Positions 1-8,955 of a stretch of 64,000 nucleotides of DNA are shown piece after piece. How positions within the stretch are numbered: position 1 is the stretch's first letter; the number at the start of each line of letters is the position of its first letter. The notes below the pieces were generated by a model. That model searched no databases and was not told the origin of the DNA. It worked only from the letters and a program-made list of their open reading frames with translations. The DNA is taken from contig JBGTCV010000003.1 in NCBI GenBank assembly GCA_041748655.1, positions 61,971 through 125,970 on the forward strand. The letters run 5' to 3'. The position numbers and the translations under genes are program-made. Source of the stretch: Leptofilum sp041748655 (GTDB taxonomy: Bacteria; Chloroflexota; Anaerolineae; Promineifilales; Promineifilaceae).

Positions 1-37
1 CCAGGGCAGCAACAAAAACGCCGAGTATCGATCTCAT
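1..37 (-). CDS. N-terminus of a secreted or membrane protein, cut by the window edge
   Basis: An ATG at 37 on the minus strand opens a frame reading MRSILGVFVAAL and runs off the left edge. A good ribosome binding site (AGGGAG, six bases upstream) supports the start. The basic then hydrophobic beginning suits a signal peptide or membrane anchor. It follows the TetR stump so closely that its ribosome binding site overlaps the stump's stop codon, so the two were once one operon. TetR genes often precede efflux components, but twelve residues cannot identify this product. Confidence 0.6.
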   Translation of the reverse strand, partial: MRSILGVFVAAL

Positions 38-46
38 TTTTTCTCC

Positions 47-340
47 CTATGGTTGTTTCAGACCGTCTAAAAAGAGCCTGGTGATGAAGACGGCCGTTTC
101 CTGCGGTTCCGGATCTGGTAGATTGTAGTACGTGGGCATAATCAGGCTAAACGACAAAATCATCCCCAGCAGGGCGGCAGCGGCTTGCCGGGGATCGCTG
201 GGACGCAGCTGCCCGGCGTCCATCTGGCTTTGCAGAAAGTTGGCCACCCGGTTGAGGCTGCGCTCTTGAAACGGCCGTAAACCAACCAGATGTTCATGCC
301 ATTCGTGGGCGCTGCTAAAGCTCAGGTGATGGATTAGGAT
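47..340 (-). pseudogene. TetR-family regulator, C-terminal stump lacking the DNA-binding domain
   Basis: The frame reads as the ligand-binding C-terminal end of a TetR/AcrR regulator: helices around SAHEWHEHL, RPFQERSLNRVANF, then the DPRQAAAALLGMILSF and FITRLFLDGL helices typical of the family's last part. An in-frame stop lies at 341-343, immediately before the end of the neighbouring ThDP gene at 347, and there is no helix-turn-helix part upstream. The only ATG is at 247, which would give 66 residues. I therefore read it as a gene decapitated by a deletion or rearrangement whose junction lies at about 341-346. A misassembly at this point would look the same. Confidence 0.7.
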
Positions 341-346
341 TCAATA

Positions 347-2092
347 TCACATCGAAATTGAACCCTTGCGGAAGTCTGTTGGGCCAATCTTCACATTGAT
401 CAGCACGGGACGGCCGTTCCCCGCCACCATTTTGCCCTTTTCCAACGTCTCTACCACCTGAGCCGGATCGTCCACAAAAAAGCCTTCGCCGCCGTACCCC
501 TGGGCCACCAGATGATAATTGGTTTGGGCCAGCTCTGTGCCCAGCGGCGTGCCCAAAATTTCCACCTGGTCGCGGGCAATCTGTGCCCAGGAGGCATCGT
601 TGCCAATCACGGCGATGATGGCCACGCCGTGCCGGGCGAAGGTGTCAAACTCGGCCAGCGAATAGCCAGCGGAGCCGTCACCGTACAGCAGCCACACTTC
701 TGCTTCCGGGCGGCACAGCTTGGCAGCCAGGGAAAAGCCGCCGCCTGCGCCCAGCGTGCCAAACGCGCCGGGGTCCAGCCAGGAGAGCGGCGCGCGGGGC
801 CGCACGATGTAGCTGGCTGTGGCCACAAAATCGCCCCCGTCACCGATGAGAATGCTGTTTGCGGCAACGGCCGTTTCCAGCTGCTGGCACAGCCAGACCG
901 GGTTCACCCCTTCGGTTTCTTCCCTCGCCGTCTGGCTGATTTCCGCATCACGGGCGGCGTCACGCTCGGTGAGGCTGGCGCGCCACGATGTCCAGGTGTC
1001 GTGGCGCATTTCAGGGCTCCAGTTATCGGCCAGCATCCGCAAAAAGGCGCCCGGATCGGCCAGGAAACCCATCGTGGGACGGCGGTTTTTGTTTAGATCT
1101 TCTTTGCTGCGATTGATAGAAATGAGGGTGGTGCTGCGGGGAATGGTACGGCCGTATCCCAACCGAAAATCCGCCGGAACGCCCGCCAAAATGATCACAT
1201 CCGCTTCGCGCAGGGCTTTGCTGCGTTTGTGCCGCAGGTGCAGCGCGTCGCGCCTGAGCAGGCCACGCGCCATGCCAGAGAGGTAGGTGGGAATCCCTAA
1301 TTTCTTAACCGCTTGCTGCAGCGCTTCACTCTGCGGCGCGTCGATGAGGGCCTGGCTGCCGATGATGAGTAACGGCCGTTTGGCGGCCAACAGCGCCTGC
1401 GTCACTTTCTTAATCCCGCTTGAGCTGGGCAGCGTGGGAATGACCGGCTGAGGGTTGCTGGCGCGCTGTTCCCAGGCGCGGCCAAAGGTACGGCGCAGAT
1501 GAGCCTCAAAATAGAGCTTCATTACCTTGCCCGGCAGCCCTTTGCCTGCCGAATCCAATGTCCAGCCGCGCACCAGCGCTTCTGGATAGAGCAAATCGAT
1601 GGGAATTTCCAGGAAGACGGGGCCGGGCACCCCCTGTTGGCACACCCGGAACGCTTCTTCCAGCAGGGGTACAATGTCGCGCACCTTTTTGGCGGCGCGG
1701 GCCCACTTCACAATCGGCTTTACCAGGGCCATTTGGTCAATATCTTGCAGGGCGCCGCGCCCCTTTAGCAGCGTGGCCGCCGAGCCCCCGATGAGCACCA
1801 GAGGGGATTGGGCCATCTGGGCATTTTTGAGGGCGGTGATGGTGTTGGTGACGCCGGGACCGGCGGTGACGGCGGCCACGCCGGGCACACCTGTTAGTCG
1901 GGCAGTGGCGTCGGCGGCAAAAACGGCCGTTGCCTCATGACGCACGTCAATCACCCGAATGCCCTGCTGTTCTGTCCCCACTAAAATAGGAGAAATGTGC
2001 CCGCCGCACAGCGTATACAAAAAACGCACGCCCTGCTTTTGCAACACTTCAGCCACCAATACGCCGCCATTCATCTCAATTATGATAATCAC
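347..2092 (-). CDS. Thiamine-diphosphate-dependent enzyme, acetolactate-synthase-like
   Basis: A 581-residue protein with the three-domain plan of acetolactate synthase, oxalyl-CoA decarboxylase and the ILVBL/HACL group. The N-terminal pyrimidine-binding domain carries the catalytic glutamate in RHEATAVFA (E53), followed by the PGVTNTITAL segment. The middle domain has the usual Rossmann-like fold pattern. The C-terminal domain has the ThDP/Mg motif GDGS (about 472) followed by GND. The exact substrate cannot be read, and no small regulatory subunit gene is adjacent, so I would not call it biosynthetic IlvB. The start is uncertain: the GTG at 2092 has GAAGGAG only one base away, while the ATG seven codons in (2074) is rather far from it. 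Confidence 0.85.
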   Translation of the reverse strand: MIIIIEMNGGVLVAEVLQKQGVRFLYTLCGGHISPILVGTEQQGIRVIDVRHEATAVFAADATARLTGVPGVAAVTAGPGVTNTITALKNAQMAQSPLVLIGGSAATLLKGRGALQDIDQMALVKPIVKWARAAKKVRDIVPLLEEAFRVCQQGVPGPVFLEIPIDLLYPEALVRGWTLDSAGKGLPGKVMKLYFEAHLRRTFGRAWEQRASNPQPVIPTLPSSSGIKKVTQALLAAKRPLLIIGSQALIDAPQSEALQQAVKKLGIPTYLSGMARGLLRRDALHLRHKRSKALREADVIILAGVPADFRLGYGRTIPRSTTLISINRSKEDLNKNRRPTMGFLADPGAFLRMLADNWSPEMRHDTWTSWRASLTERDAARDAEISQTAREETEGVNPVWLCQQLETAVAANSILIGDGGDFVATASYIVRPRAPLSWLDPGAFGTLGAGGGFSLAAKLCRPEAEVWLLYGDGSAGYSLAEFDTFARHGVAIIAVIGNDASWAQIARDQVEILGTPLGTELAQTNYHLVAQGYGGEGFFVDDPAQVVETLEKGKMVAGNGRPVLINVKIGPTDFRKGSISM

Positions 2093-2146
2093 GCTCCTTC
2101 AAAAATAAGAAACGGAACACAGAGTTACACAGAGAAGACGCGGTGA

Positions 2147-3529
2147 TTAACCCGTGTAGCTAATTTTAAAAATAATCCCCGTCGCCCAATCCGCTACGTA
2201 AAGGCTGCCGTCTGGCCCCGTCCGTACGTCAATGGGGGCGGCAAAGCCGGTGGCAAAGTTGACCGGAGGGGAGGAGCCGCCCGCGCCGATGTGCATTACT
2301 TTTTGCGCGCCGGGGAAAGCGCTCCACAGCGTTACAAAGATGGCGTTCCTGTAGCCTGGGAATTGATCGCCGCTGTACGCCTCGACCCCGGTGGGGGAGG
2401 AGCGGGGGGTAAAGGTGACCAGCGGCGGAATGACGTTGACGCCGGGTGGGGCGCTAAAGCAGACATCGCAGTCGTAGTAGGGGTAGCCGTGGTTGGCTCC
2501 GGGTACGACGCGGTGCAGCCGTTCCGGCGGGTTGTAGTCTGGGGCGTTGTCGCTGGCCCAAAGCTGGCCGTTGGAATCCCAGGCGATGTCGTACGGGTTG
2601 CGGAAGCCTGTGGCATAGATGGAAACTTCGCCTGTGTCCGGGTTAAAGCGCAGGATGCTGGCTTCCAGCGGGTGCAGCTCATCCGGCTCCCCAGCGTTAG
2701 GGCCAATTAAAATTTCGCCATGATCGGCCCGCGCACCGACACCTACATAGCCGAAGCCGTCTGGACCGAAGGCGATGCCGTGTGCGGCGTGGAAGAAGGT
2801 GTAGCAGCAGGGCAGGCCGCCAATCAGCTGCCCACGATTCACGACGGAAACTTGCGCCTCGCCGTCGATGTTTTCATCCCGTACCCGGCTGGAGACGTAG
2901 AGCTGGTTTGTGCCGGGGCGGAAGGCGATGCCGGTGGGGGTTTGGAAACCACCGACGTAGGTGCTGACCCCGCCCGCGCTGTCCATTTTGTAGATGGTGC
3001 CTGCCTGGACGGCGATGTAAAGCTGTCCGTCTATCGGGCTGAAATCTATGCTGGTGGGTTGGCCTTCCACACGGCCGTAATAGCTCACCGTAAAGCCTGC
3101 GGGCACGTTGATCCGGTTGACCCAGCCTGCTTTATCGGTATTGGCCGGGTAGTTGGCATCGGTGGGGGCAATGACGCCGCCGGGGCTGGCAGGGGGGGCT
3201 GGCGGCGGCGGACTGCTGGGGGTGCCGCTTTCGGCCGTTGGGTTGGGTTCTGCGGATGTCGGTTCTGGCTCAATTGCGGTGGGTTCTGCCTCACCAGTGG
3301 CTGTGGCCGTGGGCTGAGCGGTGGCGGTGGCGGGTTCCGGGACGGGGGTGTTGGTGGCAGGAACGGCCGTATCCGTGGCCGTTGGTTCGGCGGTATTGGT
3401 GGCCGTTGGCTCTGCAACCGCAGCCAGTTCCGTGGTGGGTTGGGCGGTAGGTTCAACCGTTTCCGTGCCGCCACAGCTGATGAGTAAGGTGATTAAAAGC
3501 AGCCATACAGGCAAGCGAAATTTGTTCAT
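2147..3529 (-). CDS. PQQ-type sugar/sorbosone dehydrogenase-like lipoprotein
   Basis: A 460-residue lipoprotein. The signal peptide ends in a lipobox with Cys at about residue 19 (LLIS-C). Next comes a linker of roughly 100 residues built from Pro/Thr/Ala/Glu repeats, and then a six-bladed beta-propeller of the glucose/sorbosone dehydrogenase family. Family-like stretches include PTGIAFRPGTNQLYVSSR, HAAHGIAFGPDGFGYVGVG, ATGFRNPYDIAWD, GANHGYPYYDCD and a final GPDGSLYVADW. It would act on the outer face of the membrane. Whether it binds PQQ or oxidises a sugar is inferred from the family only. The extra cysteines (CC, CDVC) are unusual for the fold. Confidence 0.8.
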   Translation of the reverse strand: MNKFRLPVWLLLITLLISCGGTETVEPTAQPTTELAAVAEPTATNTAEPTATDTAVPATNTPVPEPATATAQPTATATGEAEPTAIEPEPTSAEPNPTAESGTPSSPPPPAPPASPGGVIAPTDANYPANTDKAGWVNRINVPAGFTVSYYGRVEGQPTSIDFSPIDGQLYIAVQAGTIYKMDSAGGVSTYVGGFQTPTGIAFRPGTNQLYVSSRVRDENIDGEAQVSVVNRGQLIGGLPCCYTFFHAAHGIAFGPDGFGYVGVGARADHGEILIGPNAGEPDELHPLEASILRFNPDTGEVSIYATGFRNPYDIAWDSNGQLWASDNAPDYNPPERLHRVVPGANHGYPYYDCDVCFSAPPGVNVIPPLVTFTPRSSPTGVEAYSGDQFPGYRNAIFVTLWSAFPGAQKVMHIGAGGSSPPVNFATGFAAPIDVRTGPDGSLYVADWATGIIFKISYTG

Positions 3530-3616
3530 AAGTAATCTTCGACCTCATAGTTTGTGAATTTCTGAACGAATCAGATTGCCTGATTTTTACCTCATTTCGG
3601 GCAAAAACGCGACAGT

Positions 3617-4063
3617 TTAGTCGGCTTCCCGTTCCAGCATGAGGGTGACGGGGCCGTCGTTGTGGATGTTGACCTGCATCATGGCGCCAAATTGCCCGGT
3701 GGCGACGGTGAACCCGGCCTGCCGCAGGCGGTCGCAAAAGTAGTCTACCAGGGGTTCGGCCTGTTCAGGGCGGGCGGCGGTGGTGAAAGACGGCCGTTTT
3801 CCTTTCCGCGCATCGCCATACAAAGTGAATTGGGAGACAACCAGCACGCTGCCGCCCACGTCGGCCAGCCCCAGATTCATCTTGCCCGCCTCATCTTCAA
3901 ACAGGCGCAGCCCGGCGATCTTGTTGGCCAGCCAATCGGCTTCGGCGGGGGTGTCGCTGTGGGTAACGCCCAGCAGGATGACAAAGCCGCGTTCAATCTG
4001 GGCGGTGATACGGCCGTTGACGGTGACGTTGGCGGAGGAGACTCTTTGCAATAGGGCGCGCAT
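3617..4063 (-). CDS. dtd: D-aminoacyl-tRNA deacylase
   Basis: A full-length 148-residue DTD. It hydrolyses D-aminoacyl-tRNA (and Gly-tRNA-Ala) in the cytoplasm, protecting translation from wrong-handed amino acids. Both active-site signatures are present: SQFTLYGDARKG (the SQFTL motif) and NDGPVTLML near the C-terminus (the NxGPVT motif with the Gly-cisPro pair). It starts with the typical MRALLQRVSSANVTV. It ends shortly upstream of the sugar-dehydrogenase-like gene and is preceded by two CCTGGGG hairpins. Confidence 0.95.
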   Translation of the reverse strand: MRALLQRVSSANVTVNGRITAQIERGFVILLGVTHSDTPAEADWLANKIAGLRLFEDEAGKMNLGLADVGGSVLVVSQFTLYGDARKGKRPSFTTAARPEQAEPLVDYFCDRLRQAGFTVATGQFGAMMQVNIHNDGPVTLMLEREAD

Positions 4064-4109
4064 GTTTTGGTAATCGGTGGTCGGTAATCAGATCGGTAAT
4101 TGATATTGG

Positions 4110-4168
4110 CCTGGGGTTTCAACCCCAGGGATTGGTAATCGGTTTTAGCCTGGGGTTTCAACCCCAGG
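4110..4168. repeat. Two identical CCTGGGG...CCCCAGG hairpins
   Basis: The 20-base hairpin CCTGGGGTTTCAACCCCAGG occurs at 4110-4129 and again at 4149-4168, embedded in TCGGTAATC-type periodic sequence. A close relative (CTGAAG loop) lies at 12006-12025. It is a REP-like intergenic hairpin between the membrane protein and dtd, both on the minus strand. It could slow transcription or protect mRNA ends, but it has no clear T-tract. Confidence 0.75.
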
Positions 4169-4201
4169 TCCACGGATTTTAGGTTAAATGGATCGGTTTG
4201 T

Positions 4202-5986
4202 CTATGGCTGAACGGCGTAGAGGATGATCGATTGGTTTTGGTAGACGGGGGTGAGGTAGGGAGCTGTTTCTGGATCAAACGCCCCCAACGCTTGTTCTCG
4301 TGGGCCAAACCAGACGTAGGCGACATCGAATTGGGCTAGCAGCGCCTGCCGCCAGTTGTGGCTGGTGCTGCTGCTGAAAAATTGGGCAACGGCCGTTTCC
4401 TTCCCCACAAAATCGACCGTTTCGGCCCAATGTCCCAGCATGACCCGCTGCCCGGCCTGCGCCGCCACGTAATTGCCCGTCTGGTAGCTGCCGAGGACGA
4501 CGGCCGTTTCCGCCACGTTTTCGCGCAGCCAATCTATCGTGGTCGCTTCTGCCGCTGGACGAAAAAAGAGGTCGGGCTGGGTGAGGGCGGCGATGCGGCT
4601 GACATCGACCCACAGGTAAATATTAGACAGGCTCATTAGTAAAAGGAAAATCATGATGACAAAGCGGCGCAGTTTGGCCGTTTCGTAGCGGGGGTGGGCA
4701 ATGAGTTTTTGCCAAAGACGGCCGTTTTGCCAGCGAGGCAGCACAATCTGCACCAAGCCAGCCGCCGCCAGCAGCGCCAGCGGCACGTGAACCCCCTGGA
4801 TAAAGCGGCGCTGTGGGTTAAGCGGCGAGTAAAGCAGCAGGGCAGCGGTGAAAATCCAGATCCAAAGGACGTTGAACTCGGAGCGCTTTGCCGACAGTTT
4901 CCACCAAAAAAGAGCCGCCAGGAGCAGCATGGGGCCAAAAGCGACCAGGTAATGGGGCCACGGCGCGGCGGGGGTGCCGGCCTGGACATCCCACAGGCGA
5001 AACACCTCGTTGCTGCGCCAGACGGACAAATAGTACAGATAGAGTGGCGCGGGAATGAGGAACATGACGGCGATTTGCCAGCCGGTTTGCCACAAAATCT
5101 GGCGCTGCTGCCAGACGAGAATGCCGTAGTAAAGAACGGCCGTTCCCGCCACAATGTAGATTAAAAACGGATACGCCACCCCCAGCACCACATTCGCCAA
5201 TCCACCTAAAATCACCCAGCACCACTGACTGCTGATGGCTAGCTCCACTGAAGAAAAGGCATTTTTACCGCGGAGAGCACGGAGGACGCTGAGTTTCTCT
5301 CTGGCAATTTTACTCTCGGCGCTCTCCGCGTCCTCTGCGGTGAATTCTTTTTGCTTACCGATTTTTCGCAAGACCAGCACATCGAGCAAAATAACGGTCG
5401 TTCCCAACGAAATATGCGGAAAGGTGAGCGCCGTAAAAAAGAGATGTGCCCCCGGCTGCTTAAAATCGACCGGGAACGCGCCCAGCCAGTACCGCTGCCC
5501 GATGGCAAAGAGCAGCCAGCCCAGTCCGGAGCCATAGAGCGCCAGCAGGTAAGCGGTCCAGCGGCTTTGTTTGTCGGGCAAAAAGGCGGCCACAAAGCGG
5601 AAGGTGGTGAGGAAAAGGAGGATGCTGGCGCAGAAGCGGCTGGCGTGCCAAACGGCCGTTAACGACAGCCCCAACAATCGCGCCAGCTGCCCCAGCCAGA
5701 CGTAAAAAATGCCAATCGCTGCCGGCGCGTGCGGCTCCGGCGTGAAGGGAATGGTGTAGAGCCAGGCCCCGTTGAACCCTTGCAGCATCTTGGCCCAGTA
5801 GGTTTGGGCGTCTTCCGGGTTCATGATGAGTTGGGTGTAAACCAGGCCGTCTGGCGTGAGCAGGTTGCCTAACAGGTAGGGGACGAGGGTGAGAACGGCC
5901 GTTGCCACAGCCACAAGCCCTGCCCACAGCCACTCGCGCCGGGAGATTTGGGTGTTTTGGAGATTACGGTTGGTCATTGTGTGCAT
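4202..5986 (-). CDS. Polytopic GT-C-like membrane protein
   Basis: A 594-residue protein with about ten membrane segments and a soluble C-terminal part, the plan of GT-C glycosyltransferases that use lipid-linked sugars. The first periplasmic loop (LTPDGLVYTQLIMNPEDAQTY) has acidic residues where the family keeps its catalytic Asp/Glu. The C-terminal part (TTIDWLRENVAETAVVLGSY, GHWAETVDF, VAYVWFGPRE) resembles the outer domain of such proteins. Its start overlaps the upstream glycosyltransferase by 23 bases. Residues of about 215-243 (FTAEDAESAES...) are the translation of a palindromic repeat that has landed in frame in a cytoplasmic loop, described separately. Confidence 0.75.
   Translation of the reverse strand: MHTMTNRNLQNTQISRREWLWAGLVAVATAVLTLVPYLLGNLLTPDGLVYTQLIMNPEDAQTYWAKMLQGFNGAWLYTIPFTPEPHAPAAIGIFYVWLGQLARLLGLSLTAVWHASRFCASILLFLTTFRFVAAFLPDKQSRWTAYLLALYGSGLGWLLFAIGQRYWLGAFPVDFKQPGAHLFFTALTFPHISLGTTVILLDVLVLRKIGKQKEFTAEDAESAESKIAREKLSVLRALRGKNAFSSVELAISSQWCWVILGGLANVVLGVAYPFLIYIVAGTAVLYYGILVWQQRQILWQTGWQIAVMFLIPAPLYLYYLSVWRSNEVFRLWDVQAGTPAAPWPHYLVAFGPMLLLAALFWWKLSAKRSEFNVLWIWIFTAALLLYSPLNPQRRFIQGVHVPLALLAAAGLVQIVLPRWQNGRLWQKLIAHPRYETAKLRRFVIMIFLLLMSLSNIYLWVDVSRIAALTQPDLFFRPAAEATTIDWLRENVAETAVVLGSYQTGNYVAAQAGQRVMLGHWAETVDFVGKETAVAQFFSSSTSHNWRQALLAQFDVAYVWFGPREQALGAFDPETAPYLTPVYQNQSIILYAVQP
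5265..5347. repeat. Palindromic repeat inserted in frame in a coding sequence
   Basis: The element has inverted ends of about 26 bases (TTTACCGCGGAGAGCACGG at the left; TTCACCGCAGAGGACGCGG on the other strand at the right). It lies within the membrane protein gene and keeps its frame, coding for the hydrophilic stretch FTAEDAESAES. The same family recurs outside genes at 16876-16956 (CCGCAAAGAGCGCG...CTTTGCGGTGAA). Confidence 0.75.
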
Positions 5987-7472
5987 ATAGGGTCAGGCGG
6001 ACGCCAGGAAAGCGCCAGGTTTCCATCCAATTGAATTCACTGCCCAGCCACTGGTGGTGCGGATTGGTAAGCGGCCCATTGACCAGACTGTTCCGTTCGG
6101 CCGCCCAGCCGTGGGGATCGGTTACATAGAACGGTTCAATGAACCAGAAGCGGCTGGTCGCCACGGCTGGTGCTTCTGCCAATTGGGCGGCCATCACCTG
6201 GCTAAAAGCGGGCGTGGTGGCGTCTGCTTCGGCTGGCGGGAGTTCCAGGTAGGGCATGGTGGAACGGCCGTAATACCCCAGCGGCAGCTGCACATCGCGG
6301 GTCCCGATGATATGGTCTTGCGGCTGCCACTGGTCGGTGATGGTGGCAAAGATTGTTTGCCAATCGCTGCGGGCGTGGCTGGGGTCGGTGTGCAGGTTGA
6401 ACAGTGCGGTGGTAGAAACGGCCGTTGCAATGAGGCATAGCCCCCAAAGCCAGCCTGGGCGGCTGCGGCTCAGTTCCACCCAGCCCCAGGCGACAAAGAG
6501 CAAAAATGGTGGCAGGATGATGATTAAATAGCGGTCAACATAGAGCGAAAACGCTCCGGCGATAGAGACAAGATAGATGAGCAGCAGCGGGACAAAGAGC
6601 CAGAGGGTTAGCAGTCGATTGATAAGCCGTGGTACGCCTGATTGGGGGCGAACGTAAAAAATGTGAGCCAGAAAACCAATGCTGAAAATTGCCATGCCTG
6701 AAAAGCCAGGAGGCGTCAACGGGTTTACGGTTGGCCCGCTGGCAAAATTCCACATGGTCCAGAAAGGCTCGGCCCAGTGAGTGCAGTTGATCCAGGTTGG
6801 CACGGCTTCGCTGTAGCCCCTGCGGCCAACAATCAGGTAAATCCAGGGGACAAAGGTGATGGCGAGAACGGCCGTAAAGCCAAGCCAGCGCCAGCTTAAT
6901 GGTTGAAGCGGCCGTAGATGTAATATAAAGAAGATGGCGTGGGCCAGTAGGATGAGAAAGGTGAAGTAATGGGTGAAAACGGCCGCTGCCATTGCCGTCG
7001 CGTAAAGCGCCCAATACCATCTGCTGCGCCCTTGCAACAGCGCTGCCAGGGCAGTATGGGCCAGGATTAACAGTGTCGTGAGGAAGCTGTACATGCGGGC
7101 TTCCTGGGAATACCAGATGTGGAAGGGGGAGATGGCCAGTAGGAAAGCGGCCGTCTGCCCTACCCGCTGTGAGGCGATTTGGTTGCCTAGCTGGTAGATG
7201 GCCGCAACGCCCAGCAAGCCCCAAAATAGTGAGAAAGCCCGCACCACAAAGGCAGAAGTTTTCAGCCAGACCCAGCCGCGTATGAGCAGATAATAAAGCG
7301 GCAGCTGGTCTTTGGTGTTGATGAAATCAGTCAGCAGCGCGGGCCAGGGCAGCGTGGCACGCTCGATGGTTTTTAGTTCGTCCCACCAGAGACTTTGGTG
7401 ATCCAGCCCATACAGCCGCAGGCCAAAGGCCAGCAGCAAGATGAGAAGCAGCCACGTGTTTTGCAGTTTCAG
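5964..7472 (-). CDS. GT39/ArnT-like membrane glycosyltransferase
   Basis: A polytopic protein of the GT-C fold. After the first membrane segment comes GLDHQSLWWDELKTIER, where the WWDE acidic pair matches the catalytic loop of protein mannosyltransferase/ArnT-like enzymes. The motif FHIWYSQEARMYS is typical of this bacterial GT39 group. It should transfer a sugar from a polyprenyl phosphate donor on the outer face of the membrane. The start is a problem: an ATG at 7652 would overlap the upstream gene by about 180 bases and give a non-hydrophobic Arg-rich tail. The homologous part begins at LKLQNTWLLLILLL, where a CTG at 7472 overlaps the upstream stop as CTGA. A GTG at 7574 is another option. 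Confidence 0.8.
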   Translation of the reverse strand: MKLQNTWLLLILLLAFGLRLYGLDHQSLWWDELKTIERATLPWPALLTDFINTKDQLPLYYLLIRGWVWLKTSAFVVRAFSLFWGLLGVAAIYQLGNQIASQRVGQTAAFLLAISPFHIWYSQEARMYSFLTTLLILAHTALAALLQGRSRWYWALYATAMAAAVFTHYFTFLILLAHAIFFILHLRPLQPLSWRWLGFTAVLAITFVPWIYLIVGRRGYSEAVPTWINCTHWAEPFWTMWNFASGPTVNPLTPPGFSGMAIFSIGFLAHIFYVRPQSGVPRLINRLLTLWLFVPLLLIYLVSIAGAFSLYVDRYLIIILPPFLLFVAWGWVELSRSRPGWLWGLCLIATAVSTTALFNLHTDPSHARSDWQTIFATITDQWQPQDHIIGTRDVQLPLGYYGRSTMPYLELPPAEADATTPAFSQVMAAQLAEAPAVATSRFWFIEPFYVTDPHGWAAERNSLVNGPLTNPHHQWLGSEFNWMETWRFPGVRLTLYAHNDQP

Positions 7473-8953
7473 GGCTGCACCCGCCCCAATAGGTAGATTT
7501 GGATGCCGCCAATCTCTTCTTTTTGCAGCAGGGGGTAGGCAGCGGTGAGGGTATCGACCTGGGTCAGCTGCCACTCGACGCTGTGTTCCAGCGCCACAAC
7601 GAGCCAGAAACGGCCGTTTCCCATGCCATCTTCTAACTCTGCCAATGACCAAACCTGCCCACCAAACGCCGCATAGACCGCTTCCGGCTTGCGTGGGTCG
7701 GGGTCGCCTGCCAGCACAGCCTGGTTAAGCTGGGGCGCATAGCGCAGCGCAGGCAGATAAGAGCCATCGCTGGTGTGCAGCACGGCATCGCCCGGCATCG
7801 CCTGGGCCGCGACAAACGCGGTGGCCTCCCGGTAGGGTGGCTTGACGAGCGGCCCGGTGTGGTAGGCTACCGTGCCAATCAGCATCAGCAGCAGCGCCAG
7901 CCCGGCGAGATAGGGCAGCGGCGATTGGCGGCGGGTCATCCCCCAGGCCAGCAAAATGATGAGGAAGGGCGCTGCGGCGGCCAGGGTGCGTTCGGGCAGG
8001 AAAAACGGCCGTACCGCATACACCCCCAGCGGCACAGCCAGCACACAGCCAATAATGAGCAGCGTCAGCGCCAGGCCGTCTGGCAGGTTGGCCCAGCCCA
8101 GCTTGCGCAGCTCCAGCAAAAAGATGATGAGGGTGCTAAAGAAGACAAACAGAATCAGCCCGCTGTACCAAAAGCTGCTGGACATGCCAAACAGCAGAAA
8201 AACGGGGGCGGTGGTTGGTTTGAGGGGATTAAAGTCGGTGGTAGATTGCAACGGCCGTAAACTGCCCAGTGCCGGTTCTGCTTCAGCCAGCATCAAATTA
8301 AGCCAGGGGATGAAGCAGATGAAAATAACGGCCGTCAGTGCCGCTGTGGCCCAAAAGGCGCGTCTATTTTGGCGCATGTTCAGCAGGGCATGCAGCCCAA
8401 TGCCTGCCAGCGCCAGGAAGGCAAACAAGTGGGTATAAACCGCCAACAAAAAGAGCAAACCAGCCGCCAGCCACCAGCCATTATTTTCTTTTTGCCGGGC
8501 CTGGTGGGTAACGGCCGTTGCCGCCACCACCAGCAGCATCAGCAGGGTGTACATGCGCAGCTCGTGGCTGTAGAGGATGTGAAAGGGGGAAACGGCAACC
8601 AGGGCTGCGGACATCAGGGAGACGGTGTGGTTGGCAAACAGCTGCTGGCTTAGAAAATAGATGGCCGGGATGAGCAGGATGCCAAAGAGGGTGCTGAGGA
8701 GTTTTACGGCCGTATCAGTATTGGGAACCAGATCCAGCCAAAAGTGGAGTAGTAAATAATATAGTGGCGGATGAGGATCTTGCACCGTGTTGTTGGCAAT
8801 CTGGGCGACGGGCAGTTGGGCTGCCAGGTAGCTAATCGCCTCATCCAGCCAGAGGCTGTCCCGGCCCAGATTTGAAATGCGTAGAATGACAGCAAGGCCA
8901 ATTATTAAAAGCAAGCCTGATAAAGATCGGCTTTTATTTTGCAAAATCATCAT
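7469..8953 (-). CDS. GT39-family membrane glycosyltransferase
   Basis: A 494-residue paralog of the next gene. The N-terminal membrane helix is followed by LGRDSLWLDEAISYLAAQ, with the LDE catalytic-loop acid pair. Then come DPHPPLYYLLLHFW and FHILYSHELRMYTLL, all family hallmarks. About ten membrane segments precede a short C-terminal outer domain (AVLHTSDGSYLPALRYA). It lies in a chain of four closely spaced minus-strand membrane proteins, which suggests sequential sugar additions to one envelope glycan or glycoprotein. Donor and acceptor are unknown. Confidence 0.85.
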   Translation of the reverse strand: MMILQNKSRSLSGLLLIIGLAVILRISNLGRDSLWLDEAISYLAAQLPVAQIANNTVQDPHPPLYYLLLHFWLDLVPNTDTAVKLLSTLFGILLIPAIYFLSQQLFANHTVSLMSAALVAVSPFHILYSHELRMYTLLMLLVVAATAVTHQARQKENNGWWLAAGLLFLLAVYTHLFAFLALAGIGLHALLNMRQNRRAFWATAALTAVIFICFIPWLNLMLAEAEPALGSLRPLQSTTDFNPLKPTTAPVFLLFGMSSSFWYSGLILFVFFSTLIIFLLELRKLGWANLPDGLALTLLIIGCVLAVPLGVYAVRPFFLPERTLAAAAPFLIILLAWGMTRRQSPLPYLAGLALLLMLIGTVAYHTGPLVKPPYREATAFVAAQAMPGDAVLHTSDGSYLPALRYAPQLNQAVLAGDPDPRKPEAVYAAFGGQVWSLAELEDGMGNGRFWLVVALEHSVEWQLTQVDTLTAAYPLLQKEEIGGIQIYLLGRVQP

Positions 8954-8955
8954 TG

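Noticed and set aside
347..2092. Biosynthetic acetolactate synthase (ilvB)
   Set aside because: No ilvN or other branched-chain genes are adjacent, and the sequence resembles the broader ILVBL/HACL-like group.
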